Assembly: GCA_905182375.1 (NCBI GenBank)
Contig: CAJJBF010000009.1
Coordinates: forward strand, 45,984 to 109,983
Source of the DNA: Flammeovirgaceae bacterium UBA4465
Lineage (GTDB): Bacteria > Bacteroidota > Bacteroidia > Cytophagales > Cyclobacteriaceae
Direction: 5' to 3'
Length of the DNA stretch: 64,000 nt
Under the pieces are notes generated by a model. The model worked only from the letters and a program-made list of their open reading frames with translations, ran no database searches and was not told where the DNA came from. The position numbers were made by a program, and so were the translations under genes. Positions 48,475-58,145 of this stretch are shown here, in pieces (positions within the stretch are counted from its first letter, which is position 1; each line of letters begins with the position of its first letter).

Positions 48475-48849
48475 TTATTTAATCAAAAATCTAAAAGCTT
48501 TTTTGAATTGTGAAGGATCATCTTCGATGACCAAAAAGTAGAATCCAGCAGGATATCCTACCAATCCTATACGAAATATATCCTCCCCCAATGCCTCTGG
48601 AGTAATCTCTATTTCGTTCCCAATCATACTTGTGAGGACAAAATGAGCATTTTGAAGTTGTGACTGTTTGATTTCAACCATGATGTAGTCGGTTGCAGGA
48701 TTGGGATAAATTCCGATGATGTGCACCGCCTCAGAATTATTTGGTGATATCTGACCTTCCATTTGGGCTCCATTTATAGTACTTTGGGCCATGATAAAGG
48801 AAGTTTGAATCATCCCTAAAAAAAGAAAAAAATATTTCACAAAAGACAT
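48475..48849 (-). CDS. Small secreted protein made almost only of a T9SS sorting domain
   Basis: 124 aa from ATG 48849 (MSFVKYFFLFLGMIQTSFIMAQS); a longer start adds ten residues before the signal peptide. After the signal peptide and about 25 linker residues comes a type-A C-terminal sorting domain: IIGIYPNPATDYIMVEI, then PAGFYFLVIEDD and a final KKAFRFLIK. There is no cargo domain. It is convergent with the DUF2723 gene and divergent from the PD40-OmpA gene. Confidence 0.75.
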   Translation of the reverse strand: MSFVKYFFLFLGMIQTSFIMAQSTINGAQMEGQISPNNSEAVHIIGIYPNPATDYIMVEIKQSQLQNAHFVLTSMIGNEIEITPEALGEDIFRIGLVGYPAGFYFLVIEDDPSQFKKAFRFLIK

Positions 48850-49049
48850 ACACCCCAAAATAAGCAAATAAAATGCCAAAATTTATCTCCATTATAAAAT
48901 AATTGACTCACTCAATCGTTAAAATTGGTTAATTTGGCTATTTTTGGATTATACTTCCCTTCTGATGTAGACTAATTTAAATACAAAAGGATTACTTAAA
49001 ATCAAAAAATTAGTACTTTCAAAAGATCGAAATTTAAAACACAATAAAT

Positions 49050-49670
49050 ATGATGCACCAAAAACCTTCCCAAAACAAAACTATTGGTCCAATCAAAATA
49101 ATGCTTCTTATTGGAAGTATGATGTGTGCGATCTGGGTCACTGCGCAATCAGATCCTGAGATCACTAATTTGGGTAGTGCGATTAATTCTGATAAAATAG
49201 AATACGCTCCTTCCATTAGCGCCGATGGCAATACCATGATCTATCAATCAAATAAAGAGGGTAATTACGAATTGTTCATGGCCCATCGTGACCCAAGTGG
49301 GGCTTGGTCGTCATCTGAGGTGATTGAAAGCATCAAAAACTTTGGTTCAGCCGATGTACTTATTGCAGGTTCGAGTCTTTCTTATGACGGTAATTACATT
49401 TACTTCTTTGCCTCTTATCCAGGAGGATATGGAATCGAAGACATTTGGTATGTAGAAAAAGAAGGCGAATCATGGAGCAATCCTATCAATGCCGGACCCA
49501 ATGTTAACTCAAGTGGCTATGAGGGATTTCCAAGTATTTCTGCCGATGGTTCTACCATTTATTTCATGCGAACCGTTGAGTCACCTTACCCTGGTAAATT
49601 TTGCTATCAATTGTATTCATCTAAAAAAGACAAGATCTGGTCAATGGACGATCGCTCAACCCTTACCTAG
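49050..49670 (+). CDS. PD40 repeat/OmpA protein, N-terminal part (frameshifted)
   Basis: Starts MMHQKPSQNK with a signal peptide ending at about residue 34 (WVTAQS). PD40-type beta-propeller repeats follow: YAPSISADGNTMIYQSNKEG, SSLSYDGNYIYFFASYPGGYG, GFPSISADGSTIYFMRT. After SSKKDK (six A at 49623-49628) the frame goes to nonsense and stops at 49670, while the next frame reads SGQWTIAQPLPSPISQ and MSDNETLIFAANPG (49630-49750), continuing the propeller. A second +1 shift near CCC at 49751-49753 leads into the next entry. Confidence 0.82.
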   Translation: MMHQKPSQNKTIGPIKIMLLIGSMMCAIWVTAQSDPEITNLGSAINSDKIEYAPSISADGNTMIYQSNKEGNYELFMAHRDPSGAWSSSEVIESIKNFGSADVLIAGSSLSYDGNYIYFFASYPGGYGIEDIWYVEKEGESWSNPINAGPNVNSSGYEGFPSISADGSTIYFMRTVESPYPGKFCYQLYSSKKDKIWSMDDRSTLT

Positions 49671-49732
49671 CCCGATTTCACAAGGTTGTGAGAATTGTCC
49701 TCGCATCATGTCTGACAACGAAACTTTGATTT

Positions 49733-51148
49733 TTGCCGCGAATCCGGGAGCCCTCTGACAATTATGAAATCTATCAATCTAGAAATTTAGGAGGTGGAAA
49801 ATGGAGTGATCCGGTAGCCTATGACTTCATCAACACCCCTTTAGATGATAAATACGGCACCATTCCCTCTTCAGGAGACCTCATGTACTTTAATAGAGAC
49901 TTAGGGAGTGGTCACGATATTTATAGCATTCCTATTCCACTTGCTTTACAGCCCAGAAAAGTAGTCAATATACAGGGTGTGCTTAAAGACTGCAGTACAG
50001 GTAAACCTATTGAGGCGCAGATCGATATTTTTGAAAATGGTAAATCAATGGGTACCAGTGGTTTAAAGAGCAATGCCTTTGACGGCAATTTTACGGTCGT
50101 CCTTAAAACGGGTGCGAGTTACGAAATTAAAATCGCACCGAGAGGCTATGTCCCTTACAGTGTAGTCTATGATTTGACGGAGACCAATGAATATGGTTTG
50201 ATCAATAAAGATGTATGTATAGAACCCTTTAAAATGCGTCAACATATCTACCCGTTGATTGATGGCGATACGACCACAGCCTCCATCTTTGTGGATGATG
50301 TGATGCTCACAGATACCGCAAGTATGTTTGTGGTTGAAGCCAATAGTAGTTATGTGGTAAGAATTGAAAAAGAAGGTTATAAAACCATTAAACAAACCCT
50401 AAGAATTCCCGCCGGTACCCGCACCGCACATTTGCATAAAAGTTTTAAACTTGTTCCGACCAAACCACAACTGAATTTAAGGGTTGTCAATGATATAGAT
50501 TCTCTAATTAAAGGGAGCTTACTGCAATTGTATGATGGCAAAACTAGAAAAGTGGTCTATCAAGGTAAATTGGAAGAAGGCCTGTACAATATGGAACTCG
50601 AATATGATAGAAAATATATGTACAAAGCGTTGGCACCTCGGCATTTCTATCATCAAGGCGAACTTGATTTAACCGGTATCAACTATGGTAAAATCATCAA
50701 TGAAGATGCCGTACTTACGCCCATTGAAGTAGGTGCTAAAATCACCATCAATTCTATCTTGTTTGAAACGGCGTCGGCTGAATTAACCGAAAATGACAAA
50801 AATGAACTTAAAAATGTCATCAATGTATTGGCTCAAAATAAAAATATCATTGTAGAAATCTCTGCCCATACCGACGATGTGGGAAGCGATGGAAATAATT
50901 TAAAATTATCTGAAGCACGGGCCCAAGCGGTCATGGATCACCTCATATCTCAAAAAGTGCCCGCAAGGATGCTTACCTCCAAAGGTTACGGAGAAAGTCA
51001 GCCGGTCGTTCCTAATACATCAGAAGAATCCCGAGCCCAGAACAGAAGAGTTGAATTCAGAGTATGTGTAACAGGAGATAGCGATATGGTGAGACTTAAT
51101 AACTACTTTGATGCCTTTGATTTGCGAGAAATGACTATTTTTTTTTAA
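49733..51148 (+). CDS. PD40 repeat/OmpA protein, C-terminal part (frameshifted)
   Basis: Real sequence begins at about 49754 as SDNYEIYQSRNLGGGKW, the last propeller repeats, then a regulatory-like domain (VNIQGVLKDCSTGKPIEAQIDIFENG), a PEGA-like domain (about 50230-50440), another beta domain, and a C-terminal OmpA peptidoglycan-binding domain: LFETASAELT...VEISAHTDDVGSDGNNLKLSEARAQAV and NRRVEF. Overall architecture, signal-PD40-CRD-PEGA-like-OmpA, is close to PorE of T9SS, but it lacks the N-terminal TPR. Together the two parts make a protein of about 700 aa. Confidence 0.85.
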   Translation: MPRIREPSDNYEIYQSRNLGGGKWSDPVAYDFINTPLDDKYGTIPSSGDLMYFNRDLGSGHDIYSIPIPLALQPRKVVNIQGVLKDCSTGKPIEAQIDIFENGKSMGTSGLKSNAFDGNFTVVLKTGASYEIKIAPRGYVPYSVVYDLTETNEYGLINKDVCIEPFKMRQHIYPLIDGDTTTASIFVDDVMLTDTASMFVVEANSSYVVRIEKEGYKTIKQTLRIPAGTRTAHLHKSFKLVPTKPQLNLRVVNDIDSLIKGSLLQLYDGKTRKVVYQGKLEEGLYNMELEYDRKYMYKALAPRHFYHQGELDLTGINYGKIINEDAVLTPIEVGAKITINSILFETASAELTENDKNELKNVINVLAQNKNIIVEISAHTDDVGSDGNNLKLSEARAQAVMDHLISQKVPARMLTSKGYGESQPVVPNTSEESRAQNRRVEFRVCVTGDSDMVRLNNYFDAFDLREMTIFF

Positions 51149-51230
51149 AAATCAAAAAAAATCAGCAACTTACACAATAATTGAACTTATCTAATATGAT
51201 TTCGATTCAAACGTTTAGTAACAACCAAAT

Positions 51231-52964
51231 ATGAAAAAGAATTACCTCCTCCTCCTCCTGCTATCGCTTCTCCTAGCAGCCATTAGTTGTGATACCGACA
51301 AATTAGAAGAAGAATTAGATGGTGCTGACATTGTTGTGCCGGATTACAACGGAGTATTTGCCTTTCCTATCGGCACTATTGAGTATACGGTGGATTCGCT
51401 ACTCACCAATTTAGATGAAGATTTAGAATATGATATTGATGCGAATGGACTGGTCTCCTTCAGCTTCAACGAACCTGATACGATAGATATTGATGAAGAA
51501 TTAGGGGAGCAACCTGAATTGGATTTTGATGTTGAATTAAAGCAAACTTTGGAAGTGCCTGCCATTTCATTTGCTATCGATTTTTTTGAGCAATTCGATG
51601 GGGGTGATTTTGAAATCGAAAACCCTGTATTGGCATTTAATTTCGTCAATACCTTGCAAATTCCTTCGTCACTAAGATTTATTGAATTTTCGGCGAGTAA
51701 ATACGATGAAAATGGCTCACTAGAAGAATCTGTTTCTTTGATTTGGAATGACCCAGCAGATTCAATCCAAAATATAAATACGCCTACTCGTTTAGATACA
51801 GCAGCCAAAATAACTGATGATTTGGTCATCAACTCAACTAATTCCAACCTTCGAGAAATGCTGGCCATCGGACCAGATAGTTTGACAATGGAGATTGGTT
51901 TTGTCGCTTTTCCTGATGTAGTTGACACAGTTATCTATTTCGATATTGATACCTTGGGACCTTATATTGTAAACGTTGATACTGTGAATGTCACAACAGT
52001 CGACGCAAATGGTGATAGCATACCTGATTTAGATAGTGATGGTGATCCTATCCTTAATATTGATACGGTCTTTTTTGATCTGGGAACCCAGACTTGGAGC
52101 AAAGATCCATCTGGAGCACCTAGGACAGATATGACATTGATTCCTGACTCTACTGAAATTATCCCAATATATGTCGCCTCCGGAGAACAAATTTTAGAGG
52201 CAACTACTGGTACTGAACAAGATGGTGTGCCGGGTATCCTTACATTTGATGATTTAGAGGTTGTTTTCAATACGAGTACGGGTCGTGTAGTGGAAGGTAA
52301 AGAAGGATACATTACAACCAATTTAACCTACACTCATCCTGAGTTGACCTATGATTTGCTAGATACTCTTTTTGTGGGAACTGATCTCACAGGCATTCCG
52401 GAAAAAGCTTACAAAGATCCAGATACAGGTGAAATCGCTTGGGCCGTGGTGGTTACGAGATATACCGCGCTCTACGGACTGAACACAGGTGCTACCATTG
52501 CGACGGACGTAGTTATGAGCCTACCGCTTCAATTAAGACTTACCGATCTTACAGTGATTCAAGAAGTTGATTTTGACAGTGGAAGCGATATCACTGACTT
52601 ACTTGATGAGTTAAGTGACAATAATCAAAATACTCCAACGATAGAACTAAATTTGATGGCAGTAAATGAACTGCCCTTAGGTGTCAGTATAGATATGTAT
52701 TTTTTAGATGCAGACAGCGTATCACTTTTTTCCAAAGAGGATGTTCAGCTGATCGATGCCCCCACATTAGCCACAGACGGCACATTGGCTTCAGTAGGTA
52801 CTTCCCTAAATTCCATCACTTTAGATGCAGCTGGCATGGAGGCACTAAAAACTACCGAAACCATTCAGTTGGCTATTACTTTAAATACGCCTGACGATAG
52901 TTTTGCGGCCTTACTAAATAGTTATAAGTTAAAAATTACCCTTTCGATAAAAGTTACAAACTAA
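51231..52964 (+). CDS. Large acidic surface lipoprotein, unknown family
   Basis: 577 aa. Lipoprotein signal with a lipobox LLAAISC (Cys at about residue 20). The rest is unusually rich in Asp and Glu and predicted to be beta-rich; VDANGDSIPDLDSDGDPILNIDT near residues 255-277 looks like a calcium-binding thrombospondin-type-3 repeat. I recognise no catalytic motif. It sits 82 nt after the PD40-OmpA gene and 10 nt before the DUF5723-OmpA gene, so it probably belongs to their operon. Confidence 0.75.
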   Translation: MKKNYLLLLLLSLLLAAISCDTDKLEEELDGADIVVPDYNGVFAFPIGTIEYTVDSLLTNLDEDLEYDIDANGLVSFSFNEPDTIDIDEELGEQPELDFDVELKQTLEVPAISFAIDFFEQFDGGDFEIENPVLAFNFVNTLQIPSSLRFIEFSASKYDENGSLEESVSLIWNDPADSIQNINTPTRLDTAAKITDDLVINSTNSNLREMLAIGPDSLTMEIGFVAFPDVVDTVIYFDIDTLGPYIVNVDTVNVTTVDANGDSIPDLDSDGDPILNIDTVFFDLGTQTWSKDPSGAPRTDMTLIPDSTEIIPIYVASGEQILEATTGTEQDGVPGILTFDDLEVVFNTSTGRVVEGKEGYITTNLTYTHPELTYDLLDTLFVGTDLTGIPEKAYKDPDTGEIAWAVVVTRYTALYGLNTGATIATDVVMSLPLQLRLTDLTVIQEVDFDSGSDITDLLDELSDNNQNTPTIELNLMAVNELPLGVSIDMYFLDADSVSLFSKEDVQLIDAPTLATDGTLASVGTSLNSITLDAAGMEALKTTETIQLAITLNTPDDSFAALLNSYKLKITLSIKVTN

Positions 52965-52974
52965 TACTAAAAAA

Positions 52975-55296
52975 TTGACCATGAGAAGCCATTTTTTAAC
53001 TACCGCCCTTTTACTGCTTACTTTTTCAAGTTTTGCGCAGTATGGCACGTCTTTCTATCATTTGGGAAATGCCACGATGCAAAGTACGGACTATAATCCT
53101 GCCTATTTTCCAGAAGGTAAGTTTTTCTTAAAACTGCCTGGACCCGGCATGAATTTGTACCTGAACAATGCATTCAGCTACAGTGATGTAATTACAAAGC
53201 AAGACAATGGAGATCTTGCTATTAACGCTAATGACCTTATCGATGGCTTTGGTGAAAGTTTTCATATAACAGGTGACATTACGTCTAATTTATTCCACAT
53301 TGGCTATCAGTTTGGCCCAAGGAATCAACCTGATTCTACTGGTTTGGGTATCAGCTTTTTTGCAAACATTCGAACGAATTTTAATATGGCTCTTCCAAGT
53401 AGCTTCTTAGACCTATTATGGCAAGGAAACGGTGCTTTTATTGGAGAAGAGCAAACTCTAGCTTTTGGAGTTAATTCTACGGTTTATCTTGAACGTGGTT
53501 TAGGACTTTCTTACAGTTTGCCCCAATCAAATTTAAAATTAGGTTTAAGGTTAAAGCTGCTGAATGGTTATTCAAACTATAGTACGCCATCAGATTCCGA
53601 AGCTACTTTTCTAACCAAAGGAACTGAAGATAATTATGCATTAGAAGCCAGCTACCAAAATATAATTATTCGATCCGCCGGCTTAGTAAACATCAACGAT
53701 ATTGAAGAAGGATCAACCACCTATTTAGATAGTTTCACAGATGAAGATGATTACGCAAGCATAGGAATTCCTGCCAACAAAGGATTTGCTGTTGATTTGG
53801 GAGCGGAGTATAAAATAGACTCAAATTTTACGGTGGCTTTGGCTATAAATGACTTAGGTCGGATAAATTGGACAGAAAATATTTTTACCTATGGTGTAAG
53901 AGACAGTTCTGGTGTGGGTATACCAATATTTGATTTACTTGATGACAACTTAGAGAATGTTTTAGAAGATACATTCAGCAATGCTTTCGATTATTATGAG
54001 TTAAATGAAGCTTATAAAACCAACTTGCCTACACGTATTGTAGCCAGTCTTATTTACACGCCTTGGGATGACAAAACTGACATTATCGCCACCCTCAATT
54101 CAAGAATCATCCAAGGAGAATTCAGATCTGGGTTTGGCATTGGTATCAATAGGAAATTTGGACCTAAATTTATTTTATCTACCTCGGTTACCAAAATGCC
54201 GCAGCAAGGGTTGAACATGGGTGCAGCCATTTCGGCGACCGCTGGATTTATACAATTCTACGCTGGCGTAGATAAAATGATGGGCTACAGCGTTTACGAC
54301 CTTGATTGGATTCAAGGTCAAGCAGGCATCAACCTAGTTTTTGGCAGTGGACCCAAACGCATCAAAAAAGTCAAGCCACCTAAAGTCAAGAAAGATAAAA
54401 CCTTACCTTATAAAGGTACCATGTATTTCTATCCTGTGGTAGACCAAGACACCACAACGGCTGATATCTACATCAACGATGAATTGGTTGCTGATGTGTT
54501 TGGAGTCTATTCTATGGGTATTGTAAGTGATACTACCTATGCCCTAAGAGTTGAAAAGGAAGGTTTTATTACCTCAACAGAATCTATTGTTATCCCTGAT
54601 TCAGTTCAAGGTAAATGGGAAACCCGTATCTATAAAAAGATAAATTTAGTTGCTGAGGAAGTGGAAGTACTACCTTCCACCATTGATCTTAATCTCGCTG
54701 TAGTATCTACCAGTGGTGAGAAGGTCACGGGCAGTAAATTAGAACTCGTCAATACAACAAGCAATAAAACTGTCTATAAAGGTTATGTTGCCGCGAATAC
54801 GTATACAACAATAGCAACTGAAAATACTCAATTCAATTATAAAGTTAAAGCTAGAGAATATTTCTTCACTCAAGGGGTTATCAAGTTAGGCAACGCAAAA
54901 GACCAACCCGTTGTTAATGAAGAAATTGTCTTAACCAAAATTGAAATTGACAGAAAGGTAAATGAAAGTGAAATATTATTCGAGACCAATTCTACAACAA
55001 TTACATTGAGTAGTAAGGCTGGATTGGAAGCTATCATTGATTTAACTGCTAATAATGAAAACGTGGTTGTTGAGATTGCTGCCCACACCGATGATGTAGG
55101 ACAAGAAAAAGATAATCTCATCCTGTCTAAAAAACGAGCGAATGCAGTACGCGATTACTTGATTAGTCGCGGAGTCCTAGAGCAGCAATTAATTGCCAAA
55201 GGCTATGGTGAAGTACAGCCTATTGTTCCGAATACTTCTGAGGAAAATAGATCTCTCAACAGAAGAGTAGAAATCATCATAAGAATAGTTAATTAA
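52975..55296 (+). CDS. DUF5723 outer-membrane beta-barrel fused to an OmpA domain
   Basis: 773 aa. Signal peptide ends near FAQ (residue 21). Residues about 22-455 form a DUF5723-type barrel (YGTSFYHLGNATMQSTDYNPAYF...). A basic linker KKVKPPKVKKDK is followed by a PEGA-like domain (VVDQDTTTADIYINDELVADVF), a regulatory-like beta domain and an OmpA domain with LFETNSTTITL, IAAHTDDVG and NRRVEIII. The C-terminal 310 residues are clearly homologous to those of the PD40 protein two genes upstream. It would anchor a barrel to peptidoglycan. Confidence 0.85.
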   Translation: MTMRSHFLTTALLLLTFSSFAQYGTSFYHLGNATMQSTDYNPAYFPEGKFFLKLPGPGMNLYLNNAFSYSDVITKQDNGDLAINANDLIDGFGESFHITGDITSNLFHIGYQFGPRNQPDSTGLGISFFANIRTNFNMALPSSFLDLLWQGNGAFIGEEQTLAFGVNSTVYLERGLGLSYSLPQSNLKLGLRLKLLNGYSNYSTPSDSEATFLTKGTEDNYALEASYQNIIIRSAGLVNINDIEEGSTTYLDSFTDEDDYASIGIPANKGFAVDLGAEYKIDSNFTVALAINDLGRINWTENIFTYGVRDSSGVGIPIFDLLDDNLENVLEDTFSNAFDYYELNEAYKTNLPTRIVASLIYTPWDDKTDIIATLNSRIIQGEFRSGFGIGINRKFGPKFILSTSVTKMPQQGLNMGAAISATAGFIQFYAGVDKMMGYSVYDLDWIQGQAGINLVFGSGPKRIKKVKPPKVKKDKTLPYKGTMYFYPVVDQDTTTADIYINDELVADVFGVYSMGIVSDTTYALRVEKEGFITSTESIVIPDSVQGKWETRIYKKINLVAEEVEVLPSTIDLNLAVVSTSGEKVTGSKLELVNTTSNKTVYKGYVAANTYTTIATENTQFNYKVKAREYFFTQGVIKLGNAKDQPVVNEEIVLTKIEIDRKVNESEILFETNSTTITLSSKAGLEAIIDLTANNENVVVEIAAHTDDVGQEKDNLILSKKRANAVRDYLISRGVLEQQLIAKGYGEVQPIVPNTSEENRSLNRRVEIIIRIVN

Positions 55297-55302
55297 AGAA
55301 GA

Positions 55303-55353
55303 GATAGATAATTTATAATCAGCCATCAAAAAGCGGATTATAAATTATCTATC
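55303..55353. repeat. Perfect 18-bp inverted repeat between convergent genes
   Basis: Arms 55303-55320 and 55336-55353 are exactly complementary, with a 15-nt loop. The right arm overlaps the nuoD stop codon. It starts 7 nt after the DUF5723-OmpA stop. No T run follows on either strand, so it is not a typical intrinsic terminator; it may protect 3' ends or stop polymerase in both directions. Confidence 0.75.
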
Positions 55354-56556
55354 CACTTCACCTAAGACTAAATCAAGCGAGCCAACTATTGCTATTAGAT
55401 CAGATATCATGACTCCTTTGCTTATTTCAGGAAGGACCGATAAGTTCACAAAAGAACAACCTCTGGCTTTGCAGCGTACCGGGATATCAGAGCGACCGTC
55501 GGTTCGAAAAAAGAAGCCTAGCTCGCCCTTTGGGTTTTCAGCACGGACATAATAATCGCCTGCCTTAGGTCTTATTTTTTTAGGAACCAATGCTCTAGGA
55601 TTAAAATCTTTATCCCTTTTCAATTCACTGCTAAGCATGGTAAGGCACTGATCTATGATCTTTAAAGACTCGCGACATTCTTGCATCCGCACATAAGTAC
55701 GATCCCAACAATCTCCCACAGTTCCCATAGCACCCGTTCCAATGGGTATGTCAAAATCTAATTCAGGATAGACACTGTAACCATCTACCCTTCTTAAATC
55801 ATATTTGAGACCACTGCCTCGAAGCATGGGGCCAGTCACACCATAATTAACCGCTAAATCCAGAGGTAATACTCCCACTTTTGCGGTTCTTTCGATAAAT
55901 ATTTTATTGGTAATTAAAAGAGTTTCTAAATGTTCTAGTTTGGGTTTTAAATAGGCACTGAATTCTACACATCGCTCTTCAAACTGCAAAGGCAAATCAT
56001 AATACAAGCCTCCTATCCAAATATAGTTATACAACATACGCGCACCACACGTCCATTCTAGTAATCTTAAAATATGTTCTCTATCCCTCATCAACCATAA
56101 AAAAGGTGTAAAGGCACCTATATCTAGACCATAAGTACCTATGGCCACAAAATGAGAGGCAATTCGATTGAGTTCGGCTACGAGCACTCTGATGTACTCG
56201 ACACGTTTGGGAATTTGATCCGTAATGCCCAGCATGCGTTCGACTCCCATAGCGTAAGCATGCTCTGAGTTCATCGCTGACATATAATCCATTCGGTCTA
56301 CGTAAGGAATCGTTTGATTGAAAGGCATTGATTCTGCATGCTTCTCAAAACAACGATGTAAATAGCCTATATGGGGAATTACTTCCTTAACAATTTCGCC
56401 ATCTGTGACGACCTCTAACCTCAGTACGCCATGAGTGGAAGGATGCTGTGGCCCTATATTGAAAACCATTTCTCCACGTTTAAGCGAAGATACTGAGGTG
56501 TATATAGGTTCAGAATTTTTTAAATGATCTGGATGATATGTATACTGAATAGCCAA
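55345..56556 (-). CDS. nuoD: NADH-quinone oxidoreductase subunit D
   Basis: 403 aa. The quinone-site subunit of complex I, related to the large subunit of NiFe hydrogenases but without metal ligands. Conserved blocks include [13 protein letters not shown] (about residues 35-47), [22 protein letters not shown] and [10 protein letters not shown]. It follows nuoC by 9 nt and is the last nuo gene in this cluster; the next gene is convergent. Confidence 0.97.
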   Translation of the reverse strand: MAIQYTYHPDHLKNSEPIYTSVSSLKRGEMVFNIGPQHPSTHGVLRLEVVTDGEIVKEVIPHIGYLHRCFEKHAESMPFNQTIPYVDRMDYMSAMNSEHAYAMGVERMLGITDQIPKRVEYIRVLVAELNRIASHFVAIGTYGLDIGAFTPFLWLMRDREHILRLLEWTCGARMLYNYIWIGGLYYDLPLQFEERCVEFSAYLKPKLEHLETLLITNKIFIERTAKVGVLPLDLAVNYGVTGPMLRGSGLKYDLRRVDGYSVYPELDFDIPIGTGAMGTVGDCWDRTYVRMQECRESLKIIDQCLTMLSSELKRDKDFNPRALVPKKIRPKAGDYYVRAENPKGELGFFFRTDGRSDIPVRCKARGCSFVNLSVLPEISKGVMISDLIAIVGSLDLVLGEVDR

Positions 56557-56565
56557 AATTACTAT

Positions 56566-57048
56566 TTAATAATCCACTTTAATCCCATGGTATCGTTCTT
56601 GCAAAACATCATCTTTCCTTAAAGGATGACCCTCCCAATCACTGGGTAATAGAATGCGTCTCAGATCAGGATGACCCTCAAAACGGATGCCTAACAAATC
56701 AAAAATTTCTCGCTCATGCCAATTGGCTGTTTTCCAAATATCGGATACGGTAGGTACTAAGGGTGTTTCTCTATCAAATTTAATCTTGACCATCAGATGC
56801 AAATCAAACGGAATGGAATAGAGATTATAAATCACCTCCATTGTGTTGACCTCTGGCCCGTTATCAATCCCCGTAATCGACGATAACATGTCAAAATACA
56901 ACCGATCATCATCTCTCAAAAAGGTAAATAATTCACGGTTTTCTTGAGCTATAATTTCAATAGATTGAGGCTGATCATTAAGGTCAATTTGTAAGACTTT
57001 TTGTCCAAAAGACGCCTTTAATAAGTCAAAAATTAGGGATGTATTCAT
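56566..57048 (-). CDS. nuoC: NADH-quinone oxidoreductase subunit C
   Basis: 160 aa. Peripheral arm subunit. The signature [37 protein letters not shown] is complete. The start overlaps the nuoB stop by 4 nt. It is separate from nuoD, whereas some gammaproteobacteria fuse the two. Confidence 0.97.
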   Translation of the reverse strand: MNTSLIFDLLKASFGQKVLQIDLNDQPQSIEIIAQENRELFTFLRDDDRLYFDMLSSITGIDNGPEVNTMEVIYNLYSIPFDLHLMVKIKFDRETPLVPTVSDIWKTANWHEREIFDLLGIRFEGHPDLRRILLPSDWEGHPLRKDDVLQERYHGIKVDY

Positions 57049-57578
57049 AACTTTTGATTTTCCTCTTTTTCCATTAATCGTTCGAGTGCTAAGGGCTTCA
57101 CACTAGATGCTCCCCTGATTTTTTCTTGTAGTTTCATGAAACCCCCAATCAGCGCCTCGGGCCGTGGTGGGCAGCCGGGTACATATACATCTACTGGGAT
57201 GATCCGATCTACTCCTTTCACTACATGATAGCCATGCTCCCAATAAGGTCCTCCACAATTGGAACAGGAGCCCATAGAGATTACATACCTCGGTTCAGCC
57301 ATCTGCTCATAGAGCCTGCGAACTCGATCAGCCATTTTGAACGTGACCGTACCTGCTACAATCATCACATCTGATTGCCTTGGAGAGGCCCTTGGAAATA
57401 CACCCAACCTATCCATATCATAGCCCGTCGCCATAGCTCCCATCATTTCGATGGCACAACACGCCAACCCAAAGCCCATAGGCCATAGACTGGACAATCT
57501 TGCCCAATTGATCAGATCATCAATATTAGAGACAATAACCCCTCCTTGAGACAACTCTTTATCATGTAATCCTTTCAT
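57045..57578 (-). CDS. nuoB: NADH-quinone oxidoreductase subunit B
   Basis: 177 aa. It carries the N2 iron-sulphur cluster next to the quinone site. The ligands are seen as tandem Cys in [12 protein letters not shown], the Cys in MGSCSNCGG and the one in [12 protein letters not shown]. Overlaps nuoA and nuoC by 4 nt each. Confidence 0.97.
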   Translation of the reverse strand: MKGLHDKELSQGGVIVSNIDDLINWARLSSLWPMGFGLACCAIEMMGAMATGYDMDRLGVFPRASPRQSDVMIVAGTVTFKMADRVRRLYEQMAEPRYVISMGSCSNCGGPYWEHGYHVVKGVDRIIPVDVYVPGCPPRPEALIGGFMKLQEKIRGASSVKPLALERLMEKEENQKL

Positions 57579-58042
57579 GAATATTTTTGATTAATTTGAT
57601 CATATAACTTTTTGGGTACTTTTGAACTGAAGGTAGTCATAGGGCCATCCGAACGGATCCAAGTCAACATACCATTCGCCCAAACATAAGCCAAGCCTAC
57701 CGCTAGAATAAGTATAAAAATGCCCGTTTCAATTAAAGAGAACCACCCCCATAAGCCATCTGTAGCCAAGATAAGATCTGCATCTGCAAATACCACAGCC
57801 CAAGGAAATAAAAATACCAATTCAACCTCAAAGAGAATAAAGACCAGCGAAATGATATAAAAGCGCAAATTGAACTGACCCCACGCGTTGTTGACCGGAT
57901 CTTCTCCAGATTCGTAAGTAGTGAGTTTTTCTTCGTTGGGACGATTGGGTCTTAACAGCTTTCCTACCATTAAAGCCATGAGGATAAACCCCAAGCCTCC
58001 CAAAACAAATAACCCTACCGTTCCAAATCCATTTATCTCCAC
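57575..58042 (-). CDS. nuoA: NADH-quinone oxidoreductase subunit A
   Basis: 155 aa with three transmembrane helices (about residues 8-28, 65-90 and 95-125). Conserved [39 protein letters not shown] marks NuoA; this loop contributes to the quinone channel. First gene of nuoABCD, transcribed divergently from the gene at 58146. The C-terminus is longer than in E. coli. Confidence 0.96.
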   Translation of the reverse strand: MEINGFGTVGLFVLGGLGFILMALMVGKLLRPNRPNEEKLTTYESGEDPVNNAWGQFNLRFYIISLVFILFEVELVFLFPWAVVFADADLILATDGLWGWFSLIETGIFILILAVGLAYVWANGMLTWIRSDGPMTTFSSKVPKKLYDQINQKYS

Positions 58043-58145
58043 ATCAGCAAATTAATAATTAATACGTTTGAATACTCGGAATGCGAGATAATACTTATAT
58101 CAACCCTATGCTTTTTTAAAGTATTTGAGCTATTTTAAGCATGTA

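Noticed and set aside
49489-49758. Separate small gene inside the PD40 region.
   Set aside because: Only its second half resembles protein, and that is the missing piece of the PD40 propeller in the middle frame.
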